From contig CAVQMC010000027.1 of the NCBI GenBank assembly GCA_963713505.1, positions 175,405 to 239,404 of the forward strand: DNA of 64,000 bases, in the 5' to 3' direction. Numbering within the stretch: position 1 is the stretch's first letter; the number at the start of each line of letters is the position of its first letter. The notes under the pieces were generated by a model, which saw only the letters and a program-made list of their open reading frames with translations, was not told the origin of the DNA and did no database searches. Origin of the DNA: CAVQMC01 sp963713505. Its GTDB lineage: Bacteria; Bacteroidota; Ignavibacteria; Ignavibacteriales; Ignavibacteriaceae. Made by a program: the position numbers and the translations under genes. Positions 29,525-38,624 of the stretch are shown here, piece by piece.

Positions 29525-29905
29525 ATGAATTTATCTTTTAAGGATCTTACGGTTTACAAAAAGTCTTTTAGTATAGCAATGAATATTTTTGAAGTATCAA
29601 AAAGGTTTCCAAAAGAAGAAAAGTATTCATTAACTGATCAAATAAGAAGATCGTCAAGATCTGTCTGTACTGCAGTTGCAGAAGCATACAGAAAAAGAAT
29701 GTATGAAGCTTATTTTGTTTCAAAAACTTCTGATGCCGATATGGAAAATTCAGAAACTCAAGTATGGTTGGATTTTGCATTTCAATGTGGATATATAAAT
29801 CAAGTCCAGTATCATAATTTTATTGAAAACTCCGAAGAAGTTGGTAAGTTATTAAACCATATGATTATAAATCCTGAAAAATATTTAAGAAAATTAGATA
29901 AATAA
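29525..29905 (+). CDS. Four-helix-bundle protein (23S rRNA IVS-type, S23 family)
   Basis: The 126-residue protein shows the family signature: LSFKDLTVYKKSFSIAMNIF, SKRFPKEEKYSLTDQIRRSS, RSVCTAVAEAYRKR, ETQVWLDFAFQCGYI. Homologues are encoded both inside intervening sequences of 23S rRNA genes and as scattered orphan genes. Their function is unknown, and a pentameric four-helix bundle is the known fold. There is a GAGGGAAA ribosome-binding site. Flanking short inverted repeats and its position splitting the ferredoxin from the flavoprotein suggest it inserted here. Confidence 0.9.
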   Translation: MNLSFKDLTVYKKSFSIAMNIFEVSKRFPKEEKYSLTDQIRRSSRSVCTAVAEAYRKRMYEAYFVSKTSDADMENSETQVWLDFAFQCGYINQVQYHNFIENSEEVGKLLNHMIINPEKYLRKLDK

Positions 29906-29916
29906 TATTTAAAGAA

Positions 29917-29950
29917 ATTGCCTACTGCATACTGTTAATTGCCTATTTTG
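29917..29950. repeat. Right imperfect inverted repeat around the four-helix-bundle gene
   Basis: ATTGCCTACTGCATACTG and AATTGCCTATTTTG are two copies of an ATTGCCTA core, inverted relative to the copy at 29471-29493. Confidence 0.45.
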
Positions 29951-29997
29951 TAAAGTTAGAATGAAAAATTTTTATTCACTGTAAATGAAATGATAAG

Positions 29998-31164
29998 ATG
30001 AAAAATGAATACGACATAATAGTAGTCGGTGCTGGCCCGGCCGGATCTATGGCTGCGAGATTTGCTGCCGAAAAAGGCGTTTCGGTTTTAATGCTGGAAA
30101 AAGATCGGGATGTCGGATATCCTGTCCGATGCGGTGAAGCAATTAGTAAAGCCGGTGTTGAAGAATTTATTGAGCCTGATAAAACCTGGATAAAAGCTTA
30201 TATTTCAAAATTTTCTTTTAATGCTCCTGACGGAACCGAAGCTGTTATTGAATTCGGTGAATCCGGTTATGTTTTGGAGCGAAGAATCTTTGATTATGAA
30301 TTAGCAAAATCCGCTGCAAAAGCAGGAGCTGAAATTTTAACAAGAGCTTATGTAAATGGTTTAATAATTGAAGATGATAAAATTGCCGGGGTTAAATATG
30401 AATTTAAGGGCGAACAAAAAGAAGTTAGTTCTAAGATAGTTATTGCAGCAGATGGAGTTGAATCCAGAGTTGGGCGATGGGCCGGATTAAAAACCCATAT
30501 TGATTTTAGAAATATGGAATGCTGTACACAATTTACGGTTTCCAATGTTAAAGTAAATTCAGATACCCTTTATTTTTATTTTGGACAAAAGTATGCTCCC
30601 GGAGGATATTTCTGGATTTTTCCTAAATCAGGAGATACTGCAAATATCGGTCTTGGTGTAAGCGGATTAGTTGGTAAAGAAAGATCTGCTTTATCTTTTC
30701 TTAATGAATTTATGGAAGAAAATTATCCGGATTCTTCTGTTTTAACATGGATTGCAGGCGGAGTTCCAAGTTCAATTACATTGGATAAAATTTCCGCTCC
30801 CGGAATTATGCTTGTCGGTGACGCAGCCCGGCAAGTAAATCCTTTAAGCGGCGGCGGAATTGCAAGCGGAATGATAGGCGGAAGCATTGCTGGAAAAATT
30901 GCCTCCGAAGCTGTTAAAAATAATAACTTAGATCTTATTTTAACTTATGATAAAGCATGGCATGACCGGCTTGGGAAAAGGCATGAAATATTCGATAGAA
31001 TAAAAAATGGTATTTATAATTTCTCCGATGAAAAATTCAATAAAATTGCACATTCATTTAATAAAATTCCTTATGAAAAGCGTACTTTAAAAAGGTTATT
31101 TACAACAGCTTTAATCAATCAGCCTTCTTTATTAATTGATGTTGCAAAAGTTTTTACAATTTAA
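29998..31164 (+). CDS. Geranylgeranyl-reductase-family flavoprotein
   Basis: This 388-residue FAD protein has the dinucleotide motif IIVVGAGPAGSMAARFAAEK, the substrate-side motif GYPVRCGEAISKAGVEEF, IAADGVESRVGRW, and the second FAD motif PGIMLVGDAARQVNPLSGGG. The family reduces isoprenoid double bonds in archaeal lipids, chlorophyll or menaquinone side chains, often with ferredoxin as donor. A ferredoxin gene sits 525 bp upstream. In this organism a quinone or polyprenol substrate is a reasonable guess. The substrate cannot be read from the sequence. Confidence 0.88.
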   Translation: MKNEYDIIVVGAGPAGSMAARFAAEKGVSVLMLEKDRDVGYPVRCGEAISKAGVEEFIEPDKTWIKAYISKFSFNAPDGTEAVIEFGESGYVLERRIFDYELAKSAAKAGAEILTRAYVNGLIIEDDKIAGVKYEFKGEQKEVSSKIVIAADGVESRVGRWAGLKTHIDFRNMECCTQFTVSNVKVNSDTLYFYFGQKYAPGGYFWIFPKSGDTANIGLGVSGLVGKERSALSFLNEFMEENYPDSSVLTWIAGGVPSSITLDKISAPGIMLVGDAARQVNPLSGGGIASGMIGGSIAGKIASEAVKNNNLDLILTYDKAWHDRLGKRHEIFDRIKNGIYNFSDEKFNKIAHSFNKIPYEKRTLKRLFTTALINQPSLLIDVAKVFTI

Positions 31165-31299
31165 TCAAATAAACGCTTTTTGAATTTTATAACAATCTAT
31201 TCTAAAATTTTATTTCAAAAGTTGAATTTGTTATATTTATCGGTTGAAAATATATTAGATTAATTCCTCAATAAATTAAGTTATCAAGGGAAAAACTAA

Positions 31300-32813
31300 T
31301 TGAACGAATCAAAAAATATCCTCGATAATGAATCATCCTATAAAACTATTGGATAATTATTTCTCCGGATTCAAAAATTTTTATTTCTGGAGTTCTTCTT
31401 TTCAAGAATCAAAAAGAATAAAAGATTTTTTCAGACAATGTTTTATTTGTTACTGGCTATTCAGCGGATGAAGTACTTAGTCTTTCAGGTAAAAATTTTG
31501 CTTTAATTTTTGAAGAAGATTATAAGAAAGTAAAAATTTTATATGATGATTTTATAAATGATATTGAAAAAACCGAGCTGAATTTATCGTATAGAATTCA
31601 AAAGAAAGACAGCACTTTAATTTGGGTAGAAGAAAACGTAAATGCGGTAAGAAATTCTCAAGGAAGAAATTAGTAAGTCTAAACGGTATTGTTAAAAATG
31701 TTACCGGTCATAAAACAAAAGAAAGTGAATTGTTAGAAATTATTACAAACTTAGAAGAAACAAATAAATCTAAAGATAAATTCATTTCTATTTTATCTCA
31801 TGATCTTCGGGCACCGTTTACCAGTATTTTAGGATTTTGTGAGATCTTAATTAATGAAAAAGATCTAAACAGAACCGAAGCTTTGGAATATCTAAACTAT
31901 ATTCATTCATCTGCGCAAAACCAGCTCCAGTTCATTAATTATTTATTGGATTGGTCAAGACTTCAAACCGGGAGAATAAAGTTTGATGTTCAGAGAATAA
32001 ATGCACAAATGAGTATCTATAATTGTATTGCCGCTCTTACAGGGGATGCGGTTAGAAAAAATATTGAAATAAATGTTAATGTTTCCGATTCATTATATAT
32101 TCAAGTTGATGAAAGATTATTTAATCAGGCAATTACAAATTTGGTAAGCAATGCAATAAAATTTTCAAACGAAAACCAGACGGTAGAAGTTTCTGCAGAT
32201 ATATTTAATGATCAAATGGCTGAGTTTATAGTCAGTGATAAAGGCGCTGGCATTTCTGAGAATAACCAGGGTAAATTATTTTTAATTGAAAACATGTTTT
32301 CAACTGATGGTACTAAAGGCGAAAAGGGAACCGGTTTAGGTTTACCATTAGTAAAAGAAATAATTGATAAACATAAAGGTGAGATTTGGTTTTATTCAAA
32401 ACCGGATGAAGGAAGTGAATTTCATTTTACTATTCCTCTTTCTTCTAATACTATTTTGCTTGTAAATGATGATCCCGCCGAAAGAGGGGTATTTGAAAAT
32501 ATTATAAGAGAAAAATATCCATCATTTAAAGTAATCGGAATAGAAAATGCGTATAGAGCATCTGGAAATAATTTTAAACAAAACTCCTTCGTTAGTTATT
32601 ACTGATCAGGACATGCCGTTGATGGACGGTGTTAAATTTATTGAGAATATTAGAAAAGAAGATACTAAAAAGAATATTCCTATTATTGCAATGGTTGAAA
32701 CTCAGACAGATGAAATTAAAAATAGTCTTAATTCTTTGGGAACAAATTTAATTTTACAAAAACCGGTCGATCCGGAAACTTTAAGTCTTGAACTTCAATC
32801 ACTTTTAAGATAA
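31300..32813 (+). CDS. PAS hybrid histidine kinase with receiver domain (several frameshifts)
   Basis: A locus of about 500 codons in several frames. From a TTG at 31300 the N-terminus reads as a PAS domain (FVTGYSADEVLSLSGKNF, YRIQKKDSTLIWVEENVNAV), broken at about 31350 and 31430-31440. From near 31673 one frame encodes HisKA (KFISILSHDLRAPFTSILGF, phospho-His) and HATPase_c (LVSNAIKFSNENQ, VSDKGAGIS, GEKGTGLGLPLV). A receiver domain starts at TILLVNDDPAERG. An extra base near 32561 shifts it, and LVITDQDMPLMDGVKF (phospho-Asp) follows. There is no membrane segment, so it is a cytoplasmic hybrid kinase. Some shifts here could be -1, unlike other genes in the window, so real decay cannot be excluded. 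Confidence 0.75.
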
Positions 32814-32881
32814 AATTTTTTAATTATTTTGTTTGTAAAATTTCATATTAAATTAGATTAAAATTAAGTCAGGAGGACATT

Positions 32882-34216
32882 GTGGATATTGGAGTCGTCG
32901 GTACCGGTTATGTGGGACTTGTGAGCGGTACATGCTTAGCAGAGTCTGGCAACAATGTAATTTGTGTCGATGTTGACACACAAAAAGTTGAAAAAATGAA
33001 AAAGGGAATCGTTCCGATTTACGAGCCAGGGTTGGAAGTTTTATTCCAAAGAAATTTAAAAGGAGGAAGATTAAATTTTACCACTGATCTGCATGAAGCT
33101 GTTCGAAAAGCAGAAATTTTATTTTTATGTTTGCCGACTCCTCAAGGCGGCGACGGTGCCGCCGATTTAAAATATGTTCTTGGCGTTGCCGATGATTTAG
33201 GTAAATTCTTTAAAGATAATCCCAACATTGGATTTAGAATAATTGTTGATAAAAGCACTGTACCGGTTGGGACCAGCGACAGGGTAAGAGATGCAATCCG
33301 TAAACACGCTCCGGATTTTAAATTTGATGTTGCTTCCAATCCTGAATTTTTAAGAGAAGGAATGGCTGTTGATGATTTTATGAAACCGGAAAGAGTGATT
33401 ATCGGAACAAGCAGCGAAAAAACCCGTAAATTTATGGAAAAACTTTACGAACCGTTCGTCCGTTCCGGAAACCCGATTTATTTTATGGATGAAAAATCGG
33501 CCGAGATGACAAAATATGCTGCTAATTCTTTTCTTGCTGCAAAAATTTCTTTTATGAATGAAATAGCAAATTTATGCGAACTTACCGGGGCACAAGTTGA
33601 TAAAGTTAGAATTGGTGTCGGTTCAGACTCCAGAATAGGAAAAAGATTTATTTTTCCCGGAGTTGGTTACGGCGGCTCATGTTTTCCTAAAGATGTAATG
33701 GCGCTTATAAATACAGCGAATGAAAATAAATATGATTTTAGAATTCTAAAATCAGTTGTTGATGTAAATAAAGATCAAATAAAAGTTTTCTTTAATAAAA
33801 TACTAAAACATTTTAACAACGATATTAAAGGAAAGCATTTTGCGCTTTGGGGATTGGCTTTCAAACCAAACACCGACGACGTTAGGGAAGCGCCTTCGCA
33901 TTCTTTAATTAATTTATTGTTGGAACATAACGCTACGGTTGCAGCATTTGATCCGGAAGCCGCAGAAACTTCAAAGGCAATTGTTAAAGATAAAATTCGT
34001 TATGCAGAAAATTCTTATGATGCTTTGAAATCTGCCGATGCACTTTTAATAGTTACCGAATGGAATGAATTTCGTGTACCGGATTTTGAAAAAATTAAAT
34101 CGCTTTTAAAACAACCTTTAGTATTCGATGGTAGAAATCTTTATGATCTTGATGTTATGAAGGATAACGGTTTTACTTATTATTCAATTGGCAGATCTGT
34201 TGTTATTCAAAATTAA
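32882..34216 (+). CDS. ugd: UDP-glucose 6-dehydrogenase
   Basis: The 444-residue enzyme oxidises UDP-glucose to UDP-glucuronate for polysaccharide synthesis. The NAD-binding motif is GVVGTGYVGLVSGTCLAESG, and the catalytic Cys lies in GVGYGGSCFPKDVMAL. DKSTVPVGTSDRVRDAI and LAFKPNTDDVREAPS are further family blocks. The start is GTG at 32882 behind a strong AGGAGG-type site. It is followed by a NusG paralogue, which in related bacteria often regulates polysaccharide operons. Confidence 0.96.
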   Translation: MDIGVVGTGYVGLVSGTCLAESGNNVICVDVDTQKVEKMKKGIVPIYEPGLEVLFQRNLKGGRLNFTTDLHEAVRKAEILFLCLPTPQGGDGAADLKYVLGVADDLGKFFKDNPNIGFRIIVDKSTVPVGTSDRVRDAIRKHAPDFKFDVASNPEFLREGMAVDDFMKPERVIIGTSSEKTRKFMEKLYEPFVRSGNPIYFMDEKSAEMTKYAANSFLAAKISFMNEIANLCELTGAQVDKVRIGVGSDSRIGKRFIFPGVGYGGSCFPKDVMALINTANENKYDFRILKSVVDVNKDQIKVFFNKILKHFNNDIKGKHFALWGLAFKPNTDDVREAPSHSLINLLLEHNATVAAFDPEAAETSKAIVKDKIRYAENSYDALKSADALLIVTEWNEFRVPDFEKIKSLLKQPLVFDGRNLYDLDVMKDNGFTYYSIGRSVVIQN

Positions 34217-34280
34217 GTTATTATAAAAATTTTTAGTTTAATTAAGTATTGTTGCAAAAACATTGTTTCGGTAAATAGAG

Positions 34281-34817
34281 ATGGCTGATAACAACGGAAA
34301 AAACCCTTTGTACAAAGGATCACAAAAATGCTGGTATGCACTTTATACCAAACCTAGAAGTGAATTTAAAGCAGCTGAACAGTTAACGGAAATTGGAGTT
34401 GATTTCTATCTTCCTTCTGTAACTAAACTTAAACAGTGGAGTGATAGAAAAAAGAAAATTAAAGAACCTGTTTTAAGAGGTTACATTTTAATTTATGCAA
34501 CTGAAAATGAAAGAATAGCTTCACTTGAACAATTTTCTGTCGTAAGATGTGTAACCGAAAAAGGTAAGCCTGCTAAGATTCCTGATTGGCAGATTGATAA
34601 TTTTAAAAGAATGCTTGATACAGGATCAGACTTTCTTTTAATTGACGGCTTGGTTCCCGGGGTAAAAGTGAGAATTAAAGACGGACCGTTTGAAGGTGTT
34701 GTGGGAACTTATCAGGAATCTGAAAACGAAAGATCTATTGCAGTATCAATAGAATTATTGAATAGAACGGTTGTTACTCATTTACCAAAAGAAAGCAATA
34801 TAGAAGTTTTAAAATGA
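34281..34817 (+). CDS. NusG-paralogue transcription antiterminator (UpxY/RfaH-like)
   Basis: The 178-residue protein has the NusG N-terminal domain (CWYALYTKPRSEFKAAEQL, VLRGYILIYA) and a C-terminal KOW domain (VPGVKVRIKDGPFEGVVGTY). It is shorter and more divergent than housekeeping NusG. UpxY/RfaH/LoaP-type paralogues promote transcription through long polysaccharide operons. Here the upstream neighbour ugd supports that setting, but the downstream genes are not glycan genes. Confidence 0.85.
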   Translation: MADNNGKNPLYKGSQKCWYALYTKPRSEFKAAEQLTEIGVDFYLPSVTKLKQWSDRKKKIKEPVLRGYILIYATENERIASLEQFSVVRCVTEKGKPAKIPDWQIDNFKRMLDTGSDFLLIDGLVPGVKVRIKDGPFEGVVGTYQESENERSIAVSIELLNRTVVTHLPKESNIEVLK

Positions 34818-34852
34818 GTTAGAATATTTTTTAAATAAAAGTTAAAGATCAA

Positions 34853-35845
34853 ATGTTAAACCAGCCTGAATTATCCGGATTAAATAAAGGAGATTCTGTA
34901 AATCATTATTTGATGATCAGAAAGTGTGAAGTCCGCCTTACAAAAAATAATAAAGAATATTTGGCTTTAGATCTCGGGGATAAGTCCCAAACATTAAGTG
35001 CAAATGTGTGGGATAATTTTGAAACTTTTTACAATACTGTTAATGTCGGCGATGTTGTAAAAGTTAAAGGAAGTATAGATGATTTCCAGGGAACACCTCA
35101 AATTAGAGTTACTGCAATAAGAAAATTAAAAGAAGGCGAGGATGTTCTTCCATCAGACTTCATGGCAAAATCCAAAAGAGATTTAGATGAAATGAAGAAT
35201 GAATTCTGGACAAGAGTTGAAAGAATAAATAATTCTTATCTTAAAACTCTTCTTAAAGCAATTTTTAATGAAAATAATTTTGAAAAATATTCTTTAGCTC
35301 CTGCCGGAAAATCATGGCATCATTCGTATATACACGGGCTTTTAGAGCATACTCTGGAAATTGTAAAAATTTGCGATTTGATGTGCGGTTTTCATCCGGA
35401 AATAAATAGAGACTTACTTATCAGCGGAGCTTTTTTACACGACTTTGGTAAAACTGAAGAATTAAGTTACGATTCAAGTTTTGAATATACAGATAAAGGA
35501 AAATTGCTCGGCCATATTGTAATTTCTGCAATGCTGATAAATGAAGAAACCAAAAGAATTCCCGACTTTCCCGCTGAACTGAAAGAAAATTTAATTCATA
35601 TAGTTTTAAGTCATCAAGGTAAACTGGAATATGCTTCGCCTGTTGTTCCCAAAACTCTTGAAGCAATTACTTTATATCAAGCAGATGAATTAAGTGCAAA
35701 AGTTAATGCTTATAAAAATGCGCTAGCTTCCGGAACTAAACCGGACAGCAGCTGGACAAAATATATAAGTTTAGCTTCAACTGATCTATATAATCATAAT
35801 CTTCCTTCGGACGAAAGCGGAAGATATCAACAAAACACTTTTTGA
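34853..35845 (+). CDS. HD-domain 3'-5' exonuclease, YhaM-like
   Basis: The 330-residue protein has an N-terminal OB fold (about 20-110: YLALDLGDKSQTLSANVWDN, VGDVVKVKGSI) followed by an HD phosphohydrolase domain. The metal-binding HD is in LISGAFLHDFGKTEEL, with further His residues in SWHHSYIHGLLEHTLEI, LGHIVISAMLI and HIVLSHQG. This domain order matches YhaM/CBF1, a 3'-5' exoribonuclease that also degrades single-stranded DNA. It abuts the following TPR gene (14 bp). Confidence 0.87.
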   Translation: MLNQPELSGLNKGDSVNHYLMIRKCEVRLTKNNKEYLALDLGDKSQTLSANVWDNFETFYNTVNVGDVVKVKGSIDDFQGTPQIRVTAIRKLKEGEDVLPSDFMAKSKRDLDEMKNEFWTRVERINNSYLKTLLKAIFNENNFEKYSLAPAGKSWHHSYIHGLLEHTLEIVKICDLMCGFHPEINRDLLISGAFLHDFGKTEELSYDSSFEYTDKGKLLGHIVISAMLINEETKRIPDFPAELKENLIHIVLSHQGKLEYASPVVPKTLEAITLYQADELSAKVNAYKNALASGTKPDSSWTKYISLASTDLYNHNLPSDESGRYQQNTF

Positions 35846-35859
35846 TTAAGGGGATAATT

Positions 35860-36639
35860 ATGAAAAATACAAAGGTGCTTTTAACCTTAATTATTGTACT
35901 CTCTTCAATCTCTTTTTTATATTCACAAACACTTCAGGATTTACTAAACACCGGAGATAAACTCACTGAAGAATTCCAGCATAAAAAAGCTCTTGAAGTT
36001 TATCAAAAAGCCGATTCACTCTTTCCCAATAACTGGGAGGTTAACTGGAGAATAAGCCGGGCTTTAGTTGACATTGGTGTCAAAATGCCCTCGGAATCCG
36101 GCGATCAGGAGGATGCGCAATTAGCAGTTTTTGAAAAAGCTCTTAAGTATGCTGATAAATCAATTAAACTCGCTCCAACTGAAGCAATACCTTATGTAAG
36201 AAGAGCTGTCGCCAATGGAAGAATTGCATTATTTAAAGGTGTTTTTTCTGTCTCATCTGTAGTAAATGCTGTTAAAGACGATTGTGAAAAAGCAATTGCC
36301 TTGGGGAATGGCGGAAATTATACACAGGCATTAGCTCATTATATTCTCGGAAGAACCAATGCAAAGGTAAGTGAAAAATGGGCGCCTGCCCGCGCTGTAT
36401 TAGGATTAGGATGGGCGGATCTCGATACGGCAATTGTAGAGTATAAAAAAGCAATAAATTTATATCCGAATTTCAGAATGTTCTATTTGGGTCTTGCAAA
36501 AGCTTATATAGAAAATGATGAATATTCTAAAGCGAGAGAAAACTTAAATAAAGTAATTGCTTCTCCGGAAAAAGATCAGGATGATAAAGCAAATCTAAAA
36601 GAAGCTAAGAAACTTCTTGAAGATATTAAAGATGAATAA
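35860..36639 (+). CDS. Secreted TPR protein
   Basis: From ATG at 35860 (AAGGGG ribosome-binding site 8 bases upstream) the 259-residue product has a Sec signal peptide (VLLTLIIVLSSISFLYSQ) and TPR-like helices (AVFEKALKYADKSIKLAP, AIVEYKKAINLYPNFRMFYL, ARENLNKVIASPEK). A longer in-frame TTG start at 35842 lacks a ribosome-binding site. It is likely periplasmic. Its stop codon touches the start of the sirtuin gene, suggesting coupled expression. Confidence 0.8.
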   Translation: MKNTKVLLTLIIVLSSISFLYSQTLQDLLNTGDKLTEEFQHKKALEVYQKADSLFPNNWEVNWRISRALVDIGVKMPSESGDQEDAQLAVFEKALKYADKSIKLAPTEAIPYVRRAVANGRIALFKGVFSVSSVVNAVKDDCEKAIALGNGGNYTQALAHYILGRTNAKVSEKWAPARAVLGLGWADLDTAIVEYKKAINLYPNFRMFYLGLAKAYIENDEYSKARENLNKVIASPEKDQDDKANLKEAKKLLEDIKDE

Positions 36640-37378
36640 ATGGAAATTTCACCAGAGTTTGAAGAAAAAATAAAATCGGCAAAATCTATTGTGTTTTTTA
36701 CCGGTGCCGGTATTTCCGCCGAAAGCGGTATTCCTACTTTTAGAGGAAAAGACGGGATTTGGAATAAACTTAAAACCGGAAGAATTAGCTAACTTCGATG
36801 CTTTCTTGAAAAATCCGGAATTAGTTTGGGAATGGTACAGGCATAGAAAACAAATTGTAGAAGAATGCAGTCCGAATGCGGGTCATACTGCAATTGCAGA
36901 TGCACAAAAAGTTTTTCAGGAAGTAACCGTAGTTACACAAAATATTGATAATTTACATAGAAGAGCCGGCAGTAAAACTATTTATGAACTTCACGGAAAT
37001 ATTGAAAGAAACTACTGTATAAAATGCCGTAAAAAATATAATGAACAATTGGATTTTTCTAAAGGGGTTCCAAAGTGTGATTGCGGAGGATTGATTAGAC
37101 CTGATGTAGTTTGGTTTGGAGAGTATCTCCCTTCCGATCAATTTAATGCTTCCGAAAAGGCTGCAATGAAATCAGATATTTTTTTTGTTGTGGGAACTTC
37201 TGCAGTTGTATTCCCCGCAGCTTCAATTATTTATACTGCAAAATCATCTGGTTCTTTTATAGTAGAAATTAATATTGAAGAAACTGGAGCATCTTCAATT
37301 GCTAATCAATCTTATTTCGGGGAATCCGGAAAAATCCTTCCGGAATTATTGGAAAAAATGAAAGAAATAATTAACTAA
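36640..37378 (+). CDS. Sir2-family NAD-dependent protein deacylase (one frameshift)
   Basis: About 245 residues from ATG at 36640, with an extra A in the A-run at 36772-36775. The N-terminal NAD motif is FFTGAGISAESGIPTFRGKD. After the shift come VVTQNIDNLHRRAGS, the catalytic His in IYELHGNIE, a four-Cys zinc site (YCIKCRKKYN and PKCDCGGLIRPDVVWFGE) and FFVVGTSAVVFPAAS. This is the class III bacterial sirtuin (CobB-like). It removes acyl groups from lysines using NAD. It converges on the MarR gene. Confidence 0.92.
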
Positions 37379-37838
37379 CTTCAGCTTCTTTTTCCTCTTT
37401 TAAACCTATCTTCTTACATAATTTTTGAAGTTTCAAATGTTCTTCTTCACTTAGTACATCCATCTGTTCCACAATATAATTTAAATGAAGCGGAAATAAT
37501 TTTTCAATTAAATTTTTCCCTTGTCTTGTTAAATGAATTGAAAAAAACCTGCGGTCCTTTTCACCTCTTTCTCGTTTTACCAGTCCGCGTTTCTCAAGGT
37601 TATCAATAACCATTGTTATATTGCCGCCGCTTTTTAATAACTTACTGCCGAGTTCCTTTTGGCAAAGAGGTCCTAAATGCAGAAGTGCTTCCAGAACTCC
37701 GAACTGACTTTCTGTTAAATTACTTTTGCTAAGTTCGGTGTTCATTCTATAATTAATTGCTTCTGCTGCTCGAATTAATTTTATATAAGAATTTAAAGAT
37801 AATACTTCTTTTTTGGTGCCTTTGTAATGTGTGCCCAT
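37371..37838 (-). CDS. MarR-family transcriptional regulator
   Basis: The 155-residue protein has the winged-helix core LTESQFGVLEALLHLGPLCQ, KLLKSGGNITMVIDNLEKRG and the wing LVKRERGEKDRRFFSIHLT, flanked by dimerisation helices. A perfect 7-bp inverted repeat upstream (37867-37884) is a likely operator for autoregulation. The 3' end overlaps that of the sirtuin gene by 8 bases. Confidence 0.92.
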   Translation of the reverse strand: MGTHYKGTKKEVLSLNSYIKLIRAAEAINYRMNTELSKSNLTESQFGVLEALLHLGPLCQKELGSKLLKSGGNITMVIDNLEKRGLVKRERGEKDRRFFSIHLTRQGKNLIEKLFPLHLNYIVEQMDVLSEEEHLKLQKLCKKIGLKEEKEAEVS

Positions 37839-37866
37839 GTAAGTTTTTCTGTTTTGATAAATTAAG

Positions 37867-37884
37867 GTTTATACAAATATAAAC
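37867..37884. promoter_or_regulatory. Palindrome upstream of marR (candidate operator)
   Basis: GTTTATA and TATAAAC are separated by CAAA, ending 29 bp before the marR start. MarR dimers bind palindromes of this size and spacing. This is inference from position and symmetry. Confidence 0.5.
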
Positions 37885-37935
37885 AAGTTTATCAAATCTT
37901 GTAATATTTAATTAGAAAAGTAAATTAAATATAAC

Positions 37936-38217
37936 TTATAACCTTCTTTTTTTGGGACTTAAGAGGCCTAAAATAAATGTAAAAATGAATGCGCCGAGAA
38001 TAGACCAAATTATCGGAAAATCAACTGTGCCGATATTTATTACTAATAAATCAGGTAAATGCAATCCTCTTGCTAACCAGGTTCCTATTAATGCACCGAT
38101 AAATCCTACCACAATTGATAATATGCAGCCGCCTTTTGAATAACCTGCAAATGCTTGTCCTATTGATCCGGCCGCACCGGCTATAACTAATAACAATATT
38201 ATTTCTAAGAGATTCAT
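37936..38217 (-). CDS. GlsB/YeaQ/YmgE-family small membrane protein
   Basis: From MNLLEIILLL at 38217 the 93-residue protein has three membrane segments with glycine-rich motifs (AGAAGSIGQAFAGYSKGG, SIVVGFIGALIGTWLA, WSILGAFIFTFILGLL). This matches the transglycosylase-associated / GlsB stress family. A longer in-frame start at 38241 adds a charged peptide and is less likely. Members are commonly stress-induced. The molecular role is unknown. Confidence 0.87.
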   Translation of the reverse strand: MNLLEIILLLVIAGAAGSIGQAFAGYSKGGCILSIVVGFIGALIGTWLARGLHLPDLLVINIGTVDFPIIWSILGAFIFTFILGLLSPKKRRL

Positions 38218-38336
38218 AATTCTTCCGTTTTTGTTTCTCAAATAAAAAACTAAAAAGAAAATTATTCTACTGTATTAAATATCACTGTGGGATAAAAAAT
38301 GAATAAAATTGGATTTTTTTATGAAAGTTTTTGCGC

Positions 38337-38483
38337 CTAGTCAAGCCGTTTAAGATCAGTATCTTTATCAATTTTTATAAGCTTCCTGTTTTCTATCACA
38401 ATAAAAACACTGAAAATTGTAAAGACAGATATGAGCACAAAAGATAAAATAACCGTAAGCATTTCCGAAATTACAGCATGCAT
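38337..38483 (-). CDS. 48-residue single-pass membrane protein
   Basis: The small reading frame starts MHAVISEMLT and has one membrane segment (VILSFVLISVFTIFSVFIVI) followed by a charged tail (ENRKLIKIDKDTDLKRLD). A GGGG ribosome-binding site lies about 8 bases upstream. The hydrophobic-then-charged pattern is hard to obtain by chance in this AT-rich spacer. It lies in the same direction as the GlsB gene and the 31-residue frame at 38529, so the three may be one transcript. Confidence 0.6.
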   Translation of the reverse strand: MHAVISEMLTVILSFVLISVFTIFSVFIVIENRKLIKIDKDTDLKRLD

Positions 38484-38528
38484 AAATTTTCCCCGTTAAG
38501 AAAATTGGAAAAATTATAATTAATTATT

Positions 38529-38624
38529 TTATCCTTTATACAAAAATTCATAAATATAATAAATAGCAATAATAAGGAATAAAACCACGGTTCCCGCAGA
38601 AACCAAAACAGATTCCATTAGCAT
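38529..38624 (-). CDS. 31-residue single-pass membrane peptide
   Basis: The product starts MLMESVLVSAG, has one membrane segment (TVVLFLIIAIYYIYEF) and ends LYKG. A GAGGG ribosome-binding site precedes the ATG by 5 bases. It precedes the 48-residue protein on the minus strand by 45 bp. Size and topology recall small membrane subunits such as KdpF/CydX-type peptides, but no partner operon is adjacent. Confidence 0.55.
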   Translation of the reverse strand: MLMESVLVSAGTVVLFLIIAIYYIYEFLYKG

